This document shows, piece by piece, positions 1 through 9,472 of a DNA stretch of 64,000 nucleotides. Position 1 is the stretch's first letter, and every line of letters begins with the position of its first letter. Made by a program: the position numbers and the translations under genes. Below the pieces are notes generated by a model. It made no database searches. It saw nothing but the letters and a program-made list of their open reading frames with translations, and had not been told where the DNA came from. The stretch is from Ruminococcaceae bacterium UBA1375 (lineage in GTDB: Bacteria > Bacillota > Clostridia > Oscillospirales > Ruminococcaceae): positions 37,587-101,586 of the forward strand of contig DBRF01000017.1 in assembly GCA_002305795.1 (NCBI GenBank), in the 5' to 3' direction.

Positions 1-244
1 TCGAATAGCAAATACTTTGTTATTATCCCCTTCTATGCTCAGCAGGCATTAGCCCACAACAATATGGTTAAGTGAAGGCGATAAAATTGTATATGCACCT
101 TACAAATCCCACAAAATTATCATCGCACGATGTCCCATGTAAACATGACAATTTAAATTCGTTTTTCTTTTGCTTTATAACATCACAAGGGACTGGCTCC
201 CCTGCCGGCTGCTTTCCGTGCAATCTGCCTTTCCCGCCTGTAAT
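1..244. other. Left-edge intergenic sequence, no gene seen
   Basis: AT-rich at its left end. Short open frames here lack a ribosome site and resemble nothing. It lies downstream of the minus-strand AAA+ gene, but I see no convincing terminator. Confidence 0.5.
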
Positions 245-2236
245 TTACACGGCAAAGCCAATGGGCAGTTTCCGGATTTTCTTCTTTTGGGGCGGTTCAA
301 AATCCTCCGGCAGCAGAGTGGTTACCGCATCTTTGGTCAAGCAGTCCAAATCGCAGCGCATCAGCCGGTCAGCCTGTTTCATCTGGGCCTGTTCCACCAG
401 GTTCCGGGCAAACCGTCCGTTGCCAAACCCCTCTGTTTGCAGCGCATCCTGAAAAATCGGGATTAGCTTTTCCTCCACTTGCGGGGCAAAGGACATCCCC
501 TTTTCTTCCGCCAACAGCCGGGCGATCTGATACAGTTCCCGGGCACTGTAATCTTCAAAGGGCAGGTGGAAAGCAATGCGGGAACGCAGCCCCGGATTGC
601 GGGCCAGAAACGCTTCCATCTCCTTGGGATACCCGGCAAAAATCACCACCATGTCTTCCCGGTGATTTTCCATCTCCTGCACAATGGTGTTGATGGCTTC
701 GTCCCCGTACAGGCCGGAACGGTCCTCCAGCAAAGCATAGGCCTCGTCGATAAACAACACGCTCCCCTTGGCCTGCTTAAATTTGTTTTTCACAATCTGG
801 GCAGTCCATCCCACATACTTCCCCACCAGGTCTGCCCGGCCCACTTCGTAAAGCCGGCCTTCCGACAACACGCCGTTTTCCTTCAAAATCTGGGCAAAGA
901 GGCGGGCTACCGTGGTTTTCGCCGTGCCGGGATTGCCGGTGAACACCATGTGCATGGCGGGTTGATTTCCCTGCAACCCTTTGGCTTTCCACAACTTCTG
1001 CGCCTTATAAAAATTCAGCGCCCGGTCGATGACCTCTTTTGCGGCATCCAGCCCGATCATGTTGTGCAGCTTTTCGTAAGCGCTCCCCTGGGGCTTTTGC
1101 TCCGCCAACTGCCGGCCCACACTTTGCAGCCCGGCGTATTGGGGATAGATCTTGGTGCGCAGCCGCACATTCAGCCAATCCTCAAATATCCGGTTGAGTT
1201 CAGCGGGAAGAAAGTCCTTCTGGCATTGGTTGACTTTGCGGTACAGCAAGCGGTCCGGGCCCTGGCACTTTTCCTGGGCTAAACTGCGCAGATAGCGTTT
1301 AGCCCGCTGGCCGGAAACCATGTCCTCCCGGATTTCCACAAACACGCAGTTATCCACAAACTTCAGCAAGGTGTCCTTCTGTTTACGGCAGGTTCTGGGC
1401 AGGCAGAGCACCGTCAGCACCTGACTTTGGTACTCCCGCATCAATTCCATGGCCTTTTGGATATCGTCCACGGAACTGCGGACGAAATCATCTTCCTCTT
1501 CTTCCGAAGGCCAAGACAGCACCATGGCGCCGCCGACGCAGCTTCGAATCAGATCTTGTTGTTCGTCATCAATCTGGATGGCCGTCACCCTTCGGCTGCA
1601 CAGCCTTCCCCGGCTGTAAAGGGCCCTGAGCAAAATTTTAAGCATGTTCCGCCTGACCTTTGGATCGTCCGTTTCCAGGATATAGTGAACCGGATGACCG
1701 GCAAACGCTTTTTCCGGCGGATCTTTTAAAATTCGTTCCAGCTCTTCCTCCAAAGCAGTGGACAAAAGCCGCTTTGCTCCTTCCCGCAAAGCTGAGTCCG
1801 TCTCGTCCTGTGGGATCAAAAACTCCTGAAGCAAAAAATCTCTGCGGCTGATAGAACGCAGTTGGAACTGCTCCAGAATTTCATTGTCATCTTCAACATA
1901 GTCATTGCGCTGAGCGGAAAAAAGCAGGGTTTTCCACCCTTGAAAGGTAACTTCTTCGGTGGTGACGCCGGTATACTCCAATTCCAAAGCCTGTAGATAT
2001 TCCTCCACCCAGTCTTGTTCCAATCTGCCTTGGCTGACTGCGCCGAGAACCCATTTTTTCCGGCTGGTTGTGGAGGTAAACAAATAACGGCCTGACTGCA
2101 AATGATTGATGGCGTTGGTTTCGGTGGCGATCTGTTCGGCCAATGCAATGGCCTCTTCCCGGGAACGAGCCCTGGACGGAGTGCTTTTCGATTTGTCCTG
2201 TTGGATCAAAAGAACCATAATTTTGTAGTAAAGCAT
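245..2236 (-). CDS. AAA+ ATPase, CbxX/CfqX (SpoVK-like) family
   Basis: Cytosolic 663-residue protein. Residues 1-370 are a family-specific region with no recognised domain; about 390-650 is a CbxX/SpoVK-type AAA+ module. Visible motifs are Walker A GNPGTAKT (434-441), Walker B LFIDEA (494-499), sensor-1 FAGY (about 533-536) and an arginine-finger-like NPGLRSRI. Relatives are hexameric remodelling ATPases (Rubisco activase CbbX, sporulation SpoVK), but the substrate here is unknown. The start is set by AAGGAGGG seven bases before the ATG. It stands alone, pointing away from the cysteine desulfidase gene. The long N-terminal half is unusual compared with about 300-residue SpoVK, so a sporulation role is not assured. 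Confidence 0.8.
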   Translation of the reverse strand: MLYYKIMVLLIQQDKSKSTPSRARSREEAIALAEQIATETNAINHLQSGRYLFTSTTSRKKWVLGAVSQGRLEQDWVEEYLQALELEYTGVTTEEVTFQGWKTLLFSAQRNDYVEDDNEILEQFQLRSISRRDFLLQEFLIPQDETDSALREGAKRLLSTALEEELERILKDPPEKAFAGHPVHYILETDDPKVRRNMLKILLRALYSRGRLCSRRVTAIQIDDEQQDLIRSCVGGAMVLSWPSEEEEDDFVRSSVDDIQKAMELMREYQSQVLTVLCLPRTCRKQKDTLLKFVDNCVFVEIREDMVSGQRAKRYLRSLAQEKCQGPDRLLYRKVNQCQKDFLPAELNRIFEDWLNVRLRTKIYPQYAGLQSVGRQLAEQKPQGSAYEKLHNMIGLDAAKEVIDRALNFYKAQKLWKAKGLQGNQPAMHMVFTGNPGTAKTTVARLFAQILKENGVLSEGRLYEVGRADLVGKYVGWTAQIVKNKFKQAKGSVLFIDEAYALLEDRSGLYGDEAINTIVQEMENHREDMVVIFAGYPKEMEAFLARNPGLRSRIAFHLPFEDYSARELYQIARLLAEEKGMSFAPQVEEKLIPIFQDALQTEGFGNGRFARNLVEQAQMKQADRLMRCDLDCLTKDAVTTLLPEDFEPPQKKKIRKLPIGFAV

Positions 2237-2302
2237 CGTTTTTCCCTCCTTGCAGCCGTAAGTATATCAAGGGGGGTGGGGCGATTTTGGGACATAGCGG
2301 CA

Positions 2303-2334
2303 AAAGGAACAGGGAAGGCCTGCACCTTCCCTGT
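2303..2334 (-). terminator. Terminator-like hairpin after the desulfidase gene
   Basis: Perfect 10-bp inverted repeat (ACAGGGAAGG, loop of six, CCTTCCCTGT). On the minus strand it is followed by TCCTTTTG, a mediocre U-tract. It sits about 100 bases after the stop of the minus-strand gene at 2435. Confidence 0.55.
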
Positions 2335-2434
2335 CTGCTGCAAAACAAATGAAGCAAATCATGCCGGCCAGGGTTTTCCCCGGCGAAATCATTGCTTTTC
2401 CGTTTTTTCTTTTGTTGTCTTGATGGGGTTTTGC

Positions 2435-3751
2435 TTACCCTTCCCCGTCTTTCGCAAAAGAAGCGTTGCCGATCATAAACCGGATGATCTCTCCGTCGGT
2501 AGCCCGCATGCCCTCTCTGGCGATGGTGCTCACCGTGCGGATGGTGTTTTCCACCCCTTTGGCCACAATGCCGTCTCCGCCGTAAAACTGGCTGTTATGG
2601 AGATACATCTGCATGCCCAGCAGCCCAGCCTCCACCGCAGAAGCGATTTTTGCGGCACAGCTGGCCTTGGCCCCATCGCAGAGCATTCCGGAATTGATGG
2701 CCAGTGCATTGACAATGGTGTGGGAAATCTCCTTGTACTTTCCTCCGTAAAGGTAGCAGACCCCCGCCCCGGCTCCGCAGCCGGCGCTGGTGGCTCCACA
2801 GTAAGCAGACAAGCTGCCGATGCCGGTTTTCAGATGAATGGCGGTGAGATTGGACACCACCAGCGCCCGGTACAACTGCTCCTGGGAGACATCGCACTCC
2901 TTGGCATAAACAATCACCGGAACCGAAGCGGTAATTCCCTGGTTGCCACTGCCGGAATTGATGATTACCGGCAGTTCGCACCCGTTCATCCGGGCATCCG
3001 AACCTGCCGCCGCCCAGGCTTTGGCTCGGTTATGGACGCTGTTACCATAGGAGCGAAGAAGGATTTTGCCGATATTTGCCCCGTAATTTTGGGTCAGCCC
3101 CGCCTGAGCAATGGCCATGTTATAGTCAATCTGGCGCTGCAAAACCGGCCGGACATCATCCAGCTTAACCGTGTCGGCAAAGGTCACAATGTCTTTCACA
3201 TTCAGCAGCTTATGGTTTTCATCCGCTGAAACCCCTTTGGTGGAAAAGGGCTTATCCACCAAAGGCACACCGTTTTTCTGCACCTGCACCACATTGGAGT
3301 GGCTGCCGATAATCCGCACAAAAGCGGTGTCCTCCCCGGCGGATAGTTTTACCTGGATGTCAAAGGGGCACTCCGCCTCCGATTGGCGAAGGGTAACCCG
3401 CTGTTGGGCCAGAAACCGGTCCAACTGTTCCAAATCCTCCCCAGTGGTTTGAGAAAGCACATCCAGTTCCAGTTCCGGCCTGCCGCAGAAAATCCCCGCC
3501 GCCACCGCCGCTTCCAACCCTTTCCGGCCGTTGGAATGAGGGATCACCACGCTTTTTACATTTTTAATGATGTTGCCGCTTACCGTCAACTCCACCTGTT
3601 CCGGCATCCGGCCCAGGGTCTTTCGGGCAATGGCACCGGCGTAGGCAATGGCAATGGGTTCGGTGCATCCCGTGACAGGGACCAGTTCCTGCTTCAGCAC
3701 CTCCAGATAGGACTGATATACCTTTTGATCTAAAATGGTTTGGGCTGTCAT
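2435..3751 (-). CDS. cyuA: L-cysteine desulfidase family protein (UPF0597/CyuA-like)
   Basis: Full-length 438-residue member of the serine-dehydratase-alpha-like UPF0597 family (YhaM/CyuA), which in characterised members breaks L-cysteine into pyruvate, ammonia and sulfide with an oxygen-sensitive [4Fe-4S] cluster. The family signature PVTGCTEP is at 25-32 (Cys29), and candidate cluster cysteines lie at 318, 325, 332, 358 and 365 in a glycine/alanine-rich C-terminal part. Its start codon overlaps the stop of the peptidase gene upstream by four bases (ATGA), so the two are translationally coupled. Peptidase plus cysteine catabolism suggests use of peptide-derived amino acids, which is inference. 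Other serine-deaminase-like activities cannot be excluded. Confidence 0.82.
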   Translation of the reverse strand: MTAQTILDQKVYQSYLEVLKQELVPVTGCTEPIAIAYAGAIARKTLGRMPEQVELTVSGNIIKNVKSVVIPHSNGRKGLEAAVAAGIFCGRPELELDVLSQTTGEDLEQLDRFLAQQRVTLRQSEAECPFDIQVKLSAGEDTAFVRIIGSHSNVVQVQKNGVPLVDKPFSTKGVSADENHKLLNVKDIVTFADTVKLDDVRPVLQRQIDYNMAIAQAGLTQNYGANIGKILLRSYGNSVHNRAKAWAAAGSDARMNGCELPVIINSGSGNQGITASVPVIVYAKECDVSQEQLYRALVVSNLTAIHLKTGIGSLSAYCGATSAGCGAGAGVCYLYGGKYKEISHTIVNALAINSGMLCDGAKASCAAKIASAVEAGLLGMQMYLHNSQFYGGDGIVAKGVENTIRTVSTIAREGMRATDGEIIRFMIGNASFAKDGEG

Positions 3752-6618
3752 AGCAAATTCTCCCGACTGTCTAAATCATCCCGGCAGCCTTCCAGCACCG
3801 CCGCCCCTCCGATGACGCAGATTCCGGCCTGCACCGCTCCTTCTTCCAGCTGACGACCCAGCTCTTCCAGCTGCTGGGGGGTAGTGGTGAGGATCTCGGT
3901 ATGAAGCTGCTGGCGGTCTCGGTGGGTAATGCCGGAAAGGGTATCGGCAGCTTCCGACATTCCCTGGGCATGGGGAGTCAGCACCGGCTGGCTCTTTCCA
4001 ATGGTGCTGATAATGAAATTGGTCAGGTCTTCCTTGGCTGCCTGACGCAGGGCTTCCCCGGCTTCCCGGAATCGGGAGAGGGTGGCTTTGGCATTGGGAT
4101 CCCGATAGGAAGAAAACCGGGCTTCTCCGGAAGAATCTATGCTCAGCCCCACGCCGTAGGCTCCGCCCTGAACCCGGACGGTGTTCCAAAGATACTCATA
4201 GGTCAAAAGCTGGGATGCCACCTGGGCGCTGCCCCAGCTGGGGAGTTCTACCTTTTCCACCTGGGCGGCAAAGCCGATTCCGGCGGGAATCACAAATCCT
4301 TCCTTGGACAAGGGCTCCAAGGAATATTGGACGGAGCTTCCTACCGGCGTATCCGGCAGCTGCTCCAACATTCCGGCCAGCCAATGTTCATCCAACTTTC
4401 CGGTGAGCCCCACAGTGACCCGCCGGCGAGAGAACACCTTTTCAAACAGCTGGGCCAGCTTTTCAGAAGACGATGCTGTCTCCGGCTGGTCTTGCTGCTG
4501 CAAATACCTCAGGTACCGGATGCCCCCTACCGCTTCCTTCACTGCTCCCTTGGAGCTGAAGGCCCCGGCGGCTCGCTGAGAGGCGTAGACATTGCCGGAC
4601 ATCTGAATCTGCTGTTCCAGCATCATCCGATTCTGGGTCAACAGGAAATTCAACTGCTGGGTTTCATCAAACCTGGTTTCGGTGAGAATCTCCTCCACCA
4701 AGGCCGCCGCCTCCCACTGATACTTTTCCAGCATGGCGGTGCTGACCACCAAATACGGGGTAGTCTCTCCGGTGCCTCGATGGGTAAATACGGTGACTGC
4801 GGCAGAGAAAAAGCCCAGATAACGGTCCATCTGATTTCGCAGCTCCAAGGCAGAATGGTGGCGAGTAGACAAATCTCCCAGCAGGGATGCCAGCAGGCTT
4901 GTCTGACTGAGCTGGTCCAAAGTCAAATCCTTTAAGTCAAAGTACAGATCCAAGTACACAATGCCCCCGGTCTCCAGGCACTGGTGCAGCACCCGCTGTT
5001 CCGCCACCCTTTCTTCCCTCTGCTTGGATGGGGGAATTTCCACCGGAATGTCTGAAAGGGTCAGTACCGGCAGAGTGGCCAATCCTTCCGGGGTATCCGG
5101 CTGAGCCTGACGGGTACGGAAGGCGTGGAAGTCATCCATCACCTGCCGGATCTCTTCTTCGCTCCAACCGGCCTTGATGCCAGCCAATCCGGCGGCTTCT
5201 TTCTGCCGCTTTTCCTCTCCCAAGGTTTTGCTGGGCAGCAGGCAAAGCTGAGCCTGGTGGGGATTTTCCAAAAAGGCGGAGCGCAAAAATTCTTCAAACC
5301 AACCTTGGTCCAGCTTTTCCCGCAGTGCGGCAAATTGTTCCCCGCACTGAAGGTTTTGCGCCGGATCTCCACCATAAAGCCAGCTTTCCAGGCTCTTAAT
5401 AGACAGCACAATGCCCTGAGGCATCCGGCCGTACTCCAATGCACGGGCGGAAAATTCCAATTTATTCAACACTGCGGCAATCCGGCTGTGATCCAGCCCT
5501 CCCTGAGCCTGCTGTTCAAGCACCTGGCGGATGATGGAAAGGATCTGTTCTTTCTTCCCGACATCGGTGTTCCGAACGATCAGCTGAGCAAAGCACTGCT
5601 GAATGCCGTCCTGAACCTGGAGCTGCACGTCCTCCGCCAGCCCCTGTTCCAAAAGGGCCTTTTTCAGCGGAGCCTCGTTGGAGCCGCAAAGCACTTGGGC
5701 CAGAGCAGAAGCAGCCAAAACTTTTTCCGGCTCATCGAACCGGCCAAACACCCAGCCCAAAGCCAAAATGTCCTTATTTTCATCGCTTTCCTGGGCACCG
5801 ATCTCATACACCGCCGTGGCTTCCTTGGGATGCACCGGAGCTTGCAGCGGAATGGACGTGTCTATTTCCAGGGCGTCGTAGGCGGAAAGGAAGCTGTCCA
5901 ATTTGGCCAATACCGCATCCAGATCTACCTTGCCATCCAGGAAGATCCGGGCATTGGAGGGGTGGTAAAACCGCTTGTGGCTGGCCTGATACTGGGAATA
6001 GGTCAAGCTGGGGATGGCTTCCGGATAGCCCCCGGATTCAAAGCCGTAGCAGTTGTCCGGGAACAGCAAGGCGTTCATCTGCCGCTGGAGCACTGCGTCC
6101 CAGCCGGCGTAAACCCCCTTCATCTCGTTATACACCACGCCGTTGTAGGTCAGTTCTCCCTGGGGGGAATCCAGCTCATAGTGCCAGCCTTCCTGACGGA
6201 AGGCGTGGGGATCGGTAACGCTCAGGGGATGGAATACGGCATCCAGGTACACGTCCATCAGGTTGAGAAAGTCCTGATCGTTTCGAGAGCAAAGGGGGTA
6301 CATGGTTTTGTCCGAAAAGGTAAAGGCGTTGAGGAAGGTTTCCAGGGAACTTTTAATCAGGTTCACAAAAGGCTCCTTCACCGGATATTTTTCCGAACCG
6401 CAGAGAACGGAATGCTCCAGGATATGAAACACCCCGGTGTCATCCTGGGGGATGGTGCAAAAGGCAACGGCAAAGGTCTTGTTTTCCTCTTCCCGCTCCA
6501 GCCAGACCAGGTCCGCCCCGTTTTTCTCATAGGTCATCCGATGCAGGGTGGCCTTGAGTTCCGGCAAAGGCTGGGCATACCTTTGCACAAAGCCGTGGAG
6601 ATGTTGGTTTGCATTCAT
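3748..6618 (-). CDS. M16C family zinc metallopeptidase (PreP/falcilysin-like)
   Basis: 956 residues, the normal size for the single-chain four-domain M16C clamshell peptidases that degrade free peptides. The inverted zinc motif HILEH is at 65-69, and the distal glutamate is in NEMKG (Glu165), about 96 residues later, so the catalytic half looks intact. No signal peptide is visible, so it should act in the cytoplasm. The start ATG has GGAGG upstream (minus strand, AGGAACGC before ATG). It is the first gene of a two-gene unit with the cysteine desulfidase, with an ATGA overlap at the junction. Confidence 0.9.
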   Translation of the reverse strand: MNANQHLHGFVQRYAQPLPELKATLHRMTYEKNGADLVWLEREEENKTFAVAFCTIPQDDTGVFHILEHSVLCGSEKYPVKEPFVNLIKSSLETFLNAFTFSDKTMYPLCSRNDQDFLNLMDVYLDAVFHPLSVTDPHAFRQEGWHYELDSPQGELTYNGVVYNEMKGVYAGWDAVLQRQMNALLFPDNCYGFESGGYPEAIPSLTYSQYQASHKRFYHPSNARIFLDGKVDLDAVLAKLDSFLSAYDALEIDTSIPLQAPVHPKEATAVYEIGAQESDENKDILALGWVFGRFDEPEKVLAASALAQVLCGSNEAPLKKALLEQGLAEDVQLQVQDGIQQCFAQLIVRNTDVGKKEQILSIIRQVLEQQAQGGLDHSRIAAVLNKLEFSARALEYGRMPQGIVLSIKSLESWLYGGDPAQNLQCGEQFAALREKLDQGWFEEFLRSAFLENPHQAQLCLLPSKTLGEEKRQKEAAGLAGIKAGWSEEEIRQVMDDFHAFRTRQAQPDTPEGLATLPVLTLSDIPVEIPPSKQREERVAEQRVLHQCLETGGIVYLDLYFDLKDLTLDQLSQTSLLASLLGDLSTRHHSALELRNQMDRYLGFFSAAVTVFTHRGTGETTPYLVVSTAMLEKYQWEAAALVEEILTETRFDETQQLNFLLTQNRMMLEQQIQMSGNVYASQRAAGAFSSKGAVKEAVGGIRYLRYLQQQDQPETASSSEKLAQLFEKVFSRRRVTVGLTGKLDEHWLAGMLEQLPDTPVGSSVQYSLEPLSKEGFVIPAGIGFAAQVEKVELPSWGSAQVASQLLTYEYLWNTVRVQGGAYGVGLSIDSSGEARFSSYRDPNAKATLSRFREAGEALRQAAKEDLTNFIISTIGKSQPVLTPHAQGMSEAADTLSGITHRDRQQLHTEILTTTPQQLEELGRQLEEGAVQAGICVIGGAAVLEGCRDDLDSRENLL

Positions 6619-6689
6619 AAGCGTTCCTCCAAACTAAAATGAAATTTGAACAAAGAAAAGCAAAGATTGAAAGCAGTTTCTGCTATTTC

Positions 6690-6718
6690 TTGCAACAATG
6701 AGAATAAAATGGTATAAT
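6690..6718 (+). promoter_or_regulatory. Sigma-A promoter of the LytTR two-component genes
   Basis: TTGCAA at 6690-6695, a 17-base spacer, and TATAAT at 6713-6718. It lies 31 bases before the histidine-kinase start, whose SD is GGGAGG. Confidence 0.8.
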
Positions 6719-6748
6719 AAAGAGATAAAACTTCAGGGAGGGATATCT

Positions 6749-8024
6749 ATGTTGGTGTTAGAACACCTGTTTCTCTGCGCCGCATCCATATTATCCTGTC
6801 TGACTGCTCTTCGCTGGATCGGCACCCCGAAAAGGCGCTGTCTTTTGTTGTCCGCCATCCAGGGTGCACTGAATCTCTGTGTGGGCATCTGCGGCGCTTA
6901 CTTTCTGGCGGATCGATACAGCGGAGCTCTTTCCCTGCTGGTACTGATCTTTTATCTGCCCATTGCCCTGAATTCCCTTGCCCATGCCACCTTCCAAAGC
7001 ATCGCCGCAGTCTCCATCGCCTGCGCCGGCATGGGATGTCTGCAAGCCGCCACTGAATTTTTGCTGGAATGGACGGCTATTTCCCCTTCCTTCCGCATGG
7101 CTTTGACGGTGCTGGTGCTGGGGGGATGCAGCCTTTTATGGCACTGGATGTCCCCCCTTGTTTCCGGGGACGCAGTGGCTGGAAGTGTTTGAAGACACCT
7201 CCGCCAAAGTCTTCCCGAAAAACGAAAAAGAGTTTTGCGGGCTGCTTATGGCTTACGGCCTGTCCTGCGCCCTGCCTGGGATGATCGGGCTGCAATCGGT
7301 ATGGATGCTGATTCCGGTCTGCTTCTGGCAGATCGGCGGGCTCTACCTAATTAACCTGGTCCTCTCCCACCAAAAAGAGCAGCAGCTCCTCTCTTCGGAG
7401 CGGCAGTACCGCAGCGAAATGGCCGCCTATATGAGCACCATCCGTTCCCAGCGCCACGACTACAACTTCCATGTCCAGACCCTCAGCGGCCTGCTCAACC
7501 GGGGAGACTATGAGGGGTGTAAGCGCTACCTGCAAAACCTGACCGAAGACTCCGTGGGAATGAACGAGCTGCTCCCCCTGGCGGACCCGGCAATCAGTTC
7601 CCTGATCCTCTCGTTCCGCAGCCGGGCCCAGCAGGAGGGGATCAAGTTGGAAATCTCCATTGAAAACGACCTGTCCCAGATTGCCACCAACGTGTACGAA
7701 ACAAATAAAATCATCGGCAATCTGCTGCAAAACGCATTGGATGAGGCGCGGCAGTTAAAAGACAAATCCTACGGCATCCATCTTTCCATTTTGAAACGAG
7801 GGGAATTTTGCATGATCCACGTCTCCAACCAAACCGCCAGCGCCCAGCCTATGGCAGCGTACCAATACGGGAAATCCCAAAAAGCCAGCCACGAGGGCAT
7901 CGGCATCGCTTCCATTCAGGCTCTTGCCAACCGCTATGGAGGCTTAGTGTATTTTCGGATGGAGGGAGACATCATCCATTTTGTGGCCAAAATCCCTCTG
8001 GTATTGGCAAAGGAGGCTGGATAA
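6749..8024 (+). CDS. GHKL sensor histidine kinase (AgrC/LytS-like), frame-shifted
   Basis: The ATG at 6749 follows GGGAGG. The first frame (6749-7192) encodes an N-terminal membrane region with about four hydrophobic segments, then stops. The kinase half continues in the +1 frame from about 7150 to 8024. Removing one C from the C6 run at 7152-7157 (or one G from the G6 run at 7120-7125) restores one protein of about 425 residues. The C-run repair gives the more membrane-like junction. The downstream half holds the phosphoacceptor box RHDYNFH and an N-box NLLQNALDEA, typical of kinases paired with LytTR regulators. Its stop is directly followed by the ATG of the regulator. Sequencing error, phase variation or a real lesion are all possible. 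Confidence 0.75.
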
Positions 8025-8753
8025 ATGATTTCCGGAAAAATCCTGCTGGTGGACGATCAGTCCGCCGCAGCTCAGGCATCCATGGATGTACTGGAAAACT
8101 TTGTGCCCCGTCAGCAGATCCTATACGCTTCCACCGCCGCCCAAGCCATTCAGATCCTGGATTCTACGCCGCTGGCGGTTGCCTTTCTGGACATTGACAT
8201 GCCGGACACCAAAAATTTCTCCCTGGCCCGGTATATCGATGAGCACCACAAGGGCCTCCCCTATGTGTTTTTGACCGGTTATGCCAACTTTGCTGCGGAA
8301 AGCTACGACTATGAGCCCTTGGACTTTTTAACCAAACCCATTGATGTGGTGCGGCTGGAAAAGACCTTTGTCCGGCTCAGCGGCCGGAAACAGGACGTCC
8401 CCTCCGGCAAAATCGCCATTCGCTCCAAAAACGACTACATTCTGGTGGATCCTCAGGAAATTTCCTATGTGTTCCGCAACCAGCGAAAAAGCCAGATCAA
8501 CTGCAACAACGGACAGACCTTATTTGTGTACGCCACCATTGAGGAATTAGAACTGATCTTGGAAGATTACGGTTTTTTCCGCTGTCACAAATCCTATCTC
8601 ATTCCCTGCGCCCGAATTGCGCAGGTGCGAAGCGGCCAATACGGGCGGACTTACGAGGCGGTGCTGGCCGACGGCTCCATCATTCCCATCAGCCGGAACC
8701 GGTATCCGGCCCTTCGGGAAAAGTTAGAGCATCTAGGCGTCCGCTTTTTGTAA
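8025..8753 (+). CDS. LytTR family response regulator
   Basis: 242 residues. An N-terminal receiver domain (1-125) carries the acidic pair DD (10-11), the phospho-acceptor Asp56 in FLDIDMPD and Lys in the TKP motif. A C-terminal LytTR DNA-binding domain (about 137-240) has the YRCHKSY-like core written here as FRCHKSYLI. The ATG abuts the kinase stop (TAAATG), so it is co-translated with the frame-shifted sensor. Such AgrCA/LytSR-type pairs usually respond to peptides or cell-envelope state; the target genes here are unknown. It is intact even though its kinase partner is broken as read. Confidence 0.9.
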   Translation: MISGKILLVDDQSAAAQASMDVLENFVPRQQILYASTAAQAIQILDSTPLAVAFLDIDMPDTKNFSLARYIDEHHKGLPYVFLTGYANFAAESYDYEPLDFLTKPIDVVRLEKTFVRLSGRKQDVPSGKIAIRSKNDYILVDPQEISYVFRNQRKSQINCNNGQTLFVYATIEELELILEDYGFFRCHKSYLIPCARIAQVRSGQYGRTYEAVLADGSIIPISRNRYPALREKLEHLGVRFL

Positions 8754-8811
8754 AAGCCCTCTTTTTTAGAATACCCGATTCCAGCAAAGTTGTCCAGAAT
8801 AATTTCATTGG

Positions 8812-8846
8812 AGAGATTTGATCCATTGGGTCAAATCTCTTTTTTG
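8812..8846 (+). terminator. Rho-independent terminator of the two-component operon
   Basis: AGAGATTTGA, nine-base loop, TCAAATCTCT followed by TTTTT on the plus strand, about 60 bases after the regulator stop. Confidence 0.85.
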
Positions 8847-8860
8847 TCTTTTCTGCGGCA

Positions 8861-8903
8861 GGTCCCGCCGACCGCAGCGTAATGCAGCAAAATCGGCGGG
8901 ACC
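8861..8903. other. Strong hairpin between convergent units
   Basis: Perfect 11-bp inverted repeat GGTCCCGCCGA/TCGGCGGGACC with a 21-base loop. There is no U-tract on either side. It lies about 30 bases past the end of the minus-strand gene at 8932 and may act as a transcript 3'-end stabiliser or weak terminator for that seven-gene run. Confidence 0.5.
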
Positions 8904-8931
8904 AGGAGAAATAAGAAAGAGAGAGAAGTTA

Positions 8932-9141
8932 TCATTTTTCTTTGTAGTAGAGCATGCAGTGGCAATAGCCTTCAAAATCCGGGTCAGCAATCTGCTTGCG
9001 AAATTCCTGGCAGATACATTTGTATTCCTCGGTGCGCTCTACTCGGCAGGGACAGTAGCCGCCGGTGGCAGCCAATCCTTCCCGCACTGTTTTGACCACT
9101 TCCGGGTCTTCATTCAGCCGAATTCGGCCCATGTTTGTCAT
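8932..9141 (-). CDS. Ferredoxin-thioredoxin reductase catalytic-chain-like protein
   Basis: 69-residue protein with the cysteine pattern of the FTR catalytic (beta) subunit: CPC, then CIC, then CHC (in GYCPC, YKCIC, GYCHC), which in FTR holds a [4Fe-4S] cluster next to a redox-active disulfide. It is shorter than the plant/cyanobacterial chain (about 110 residues), as in many anaerobes. The gene overlaps the end of the thioredoxin gene by 32 bases, so the pair is probably co-translated, which fits ferredoxin-driven reduction of that thioredoxin. No variable (alpha) subunit is seen nearby. Confidence 0.75.
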   Translation of the reverse strand: MTNMGRIRLNEDPEVVKTVREGLAATGGYCPCRVERTEEYKCICQEFRKQIADPDFEGYCHCMLYYKEK

Positions 9142-9469
9142 CTCCTTTATGGGATGGATAGAGCAGGTGAGAAAGCTGCTCCCGAATTCCTTTCAGATCC
9201 ATTCCGCCGGTGGAACGAAAGGATTCTTTTCCATCGCAGAAATACAGAAAGGTAGGCAGCCCCACCACATCAAACCGTTTTCCCAGCTCCGGGTAGGCGG
9301 AGGTGTTGACTTTGATGAACTTGACAAACGCCATTTCGTCCGCCGCTTGCCGGTAAAAGGGAGCGGTAAAAACGCAGGCGCCGCAGTGGTCGCCGTAAAA
9401 ATCCACCATGGCATATTCGGTTTGCACCAGCTGGTCGAAATTTTCCGGAGTTGCTTCTATCACAGCCAT
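9110..9469 (-). CDS. Thioredoxin-like protein
   Basis: 119 residues with a thioredoxin fold pattern: N-terminal strand, MVDFYGDHCGACVF active-site region with a CGAC redox pair in place of the usual CGPC, and the cis-proline loop VGLPTFLYF. The C-terminus past about residue 100 is a charged tail that overlaps the next gene. It starts three bases after the stop of the upstream trigger-factor-like gene. There is no signal peptide, so it is cytosolic. The CGAC dipeptide would alter the redox potential relative to housekeeping thioredoxin. A dedicated partner of the FTR-like protein encoded by the overlapping gene is the simplest reading. Confidence 0.8.
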   Translation of the reverse strand: MAVIEATPENFDQLVQTEYAMVDFYGDHCGACVFTAPFYRQAADEMAFVKFIKVNTSAYPELGKRFDVVGLPTFLYFCDGKESFRSTGGMDLKGIREQLSHLLYPSHKGDDKHGPNSAE

Positions 9470-9472
9470 GGA

